64,000 nt of DNA from positions 248,001 through 312,000 of the forward strand of contig JADJXI010000020.1 of NCBI GenBank assembly GCA_016715905.1, in the 5' to 3' direction. The notes beneath the pieces are model-generated. The model ran no database searches and had not been told where the DNA came from. It worked only from the letters and a program-made list of their open reading frames with translations. This document shows, piece after piece, positions 63,713 to 64,000 of the stretch. The position numbers and the translations under genes are program-made. Origin of the DNA: Sphingobacteriaceae bacterium (GTDB lineage: Bacteria; Bacteroidota; Bacteroidia; B-17B0; Aurantibacillaceae). The stretch's first letter is position 1, and each line of letters starts with the position of its first letter.

Positions 63713-64000
63713 TTGTTTATTTTTTGTAAACCTATATCTACCAAAAAGAGATTTCAACCGAATCGCAAGTTAAATGATACCTGCAGTTTTACTCTTTTTG
63801 ACAGTGCCGATAATATAAAAGGAGAAGATTGGGATGAAATATTAAAGGGTCGTAATCTATTTTTAGACAGAGCGTACTTAAAAATAATTGAGCAATGTAG
63901 TCATAGTCTTTTAAAGCCCCGGTACTTATTGATTTATCTAAAGGGTAAACCATGCGCTATTTTTTATTTTCAGGTTGTAGATTTTAAAGCTGGAGTTTTC
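63713..64000 (+). CDS. Acyltransferase-like protein (3' partial)
   Basis: An open frame of 96 codons running out of the window, starting at a TTG (63713) after a stop codon at 63707. The translation contains DSADNIKGEDWDEILKGRNL, FLDRAYLKIIEQC and KPRYLLIYLKGKPCAIFYFQ, which resembles the beginning of GNAT-type acyltransferases of Bacteroidota. No ATG is in frame; TTG 63713, ATA 63734 or another codon could be used. Divergent from deoC. Confidence 0.55.
   Translation, partial: MFIFCKPISTKKRFQPNRKLNDTCSFTLFDSADNIKGEDWDEILKGRNLFLDRAYLKIIEQCSHSLLKPRYLLIYLKGKPCAIFYFQVVDFKAGVF

Noticed and set aside
1..64000. Integrated phage, insertion sequence, defence island or toxin-antitoxin pair
   Set aside because: No transposase, integrase, phage structural, restriction, CRISPR or toxin-like gene was seen; base composition looks even to the eye.
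1..64000. tRNA or rRNA genes
   Set aside because: The gaps between genes are short, and none showed a T-loop (GGTTCGAATC-like) or cloverleaf pattern.

Overview
The window looks like a chromosomal segment of a free-living, aerobic, low-GC member of the Bacteroidota (Flavobacteriia/Sphingobacteriia-like). The evidence is the alternative complex III plus aa3 oxidase cluster, several secreted proteins with type IX secretion (T9SS) C-terminal sorting domains, a PorP/SprF-family protein, Bacteroidota-specific families (PurS, GlmU-like, DUF4476, DUF4199, DUF4340), and promoters of the Bacteroidota form TTTG-N19/20-TAnnTTTG. No transposase, prophage, CRISPR array, rRNA or tRNA was seen. Family names come from recognising the sequences, not from a database search.

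Layout. 1-9949 (+): respiratory operon actB (5' truncated by the window)-actC-actD-actE-actF-coxB-coxA, closed by a strong terminator. 9992-13101: an alkyltransferase-like DNA-repair protein, then (-) DUF1761, the sliding clamp dnaN and a DUF4340 protein. 13167-17033 (-): a large secreted CotH-like protein with a gliding-type CTD and its PorP/SprF-like partner. 17189-30020: mostly housekeeping genes (PurF-like amidotransferase, GlmU-like enzyme, saccharopine dehydrogenase-like enzyme, two DUF4412/GLPGLI-like secreted proteins, a cyclophilin, a phosphohexomutase, metK, a T9SS cargo, purS, DUF2147, pssA). 30166-38526: an ABC-F protein, a DEAD-box helicase with a structured leader, mannose-1-P guanylyltransferase, DUF4476, rho and DUF4199. 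38523-44625: OmpA/PD40 envelope protein, peptide-type ABC permease, GT2 glycosyltransferase, flippase-like protein and ruvC. 44626-54345: phenylacetyl-CoA epoxidase genes paaC, paaB, paaA and paaE, interrupted by two very large T9SS-type surface proteins. 54348-63607 (-): PafA-like phosphatase, a UDP-sugar dehydratase, a secreted unknown, a pirin with a Tat-like leader, a GT-C-like membrane protein, an aldehyde dehydrogenase and deoC. 63713-64000 (+): the start of an acyltransferase-like gene cut by the window end.

How the genes work together: ActB-F pass quinol electrons to the aa3 oxidase. PaaA/C/B/E activate phenylacetyl-CoA, although paaD is not in the window. The T9SS-tagged proteins, the SprF-like partner and the OmpA/PD40 protein belong to the cell surface. 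The manC-type, GlmU-like, GT2, flippase and dehydratase genes point to surface polysaccharide synthesis.

I did not find a convincing new defence or mobile system. The observations most worth checking concern gene expression and gene architecture: genes with no ATG/GTG/TTG where the protein must start, consensus promoters only 4 bases from the start codon, a split paa cluster, a Rho without its N-terminal helical domain, a CotH-like protein with a degraded catalytic motif, and a helicase leader hairpin.
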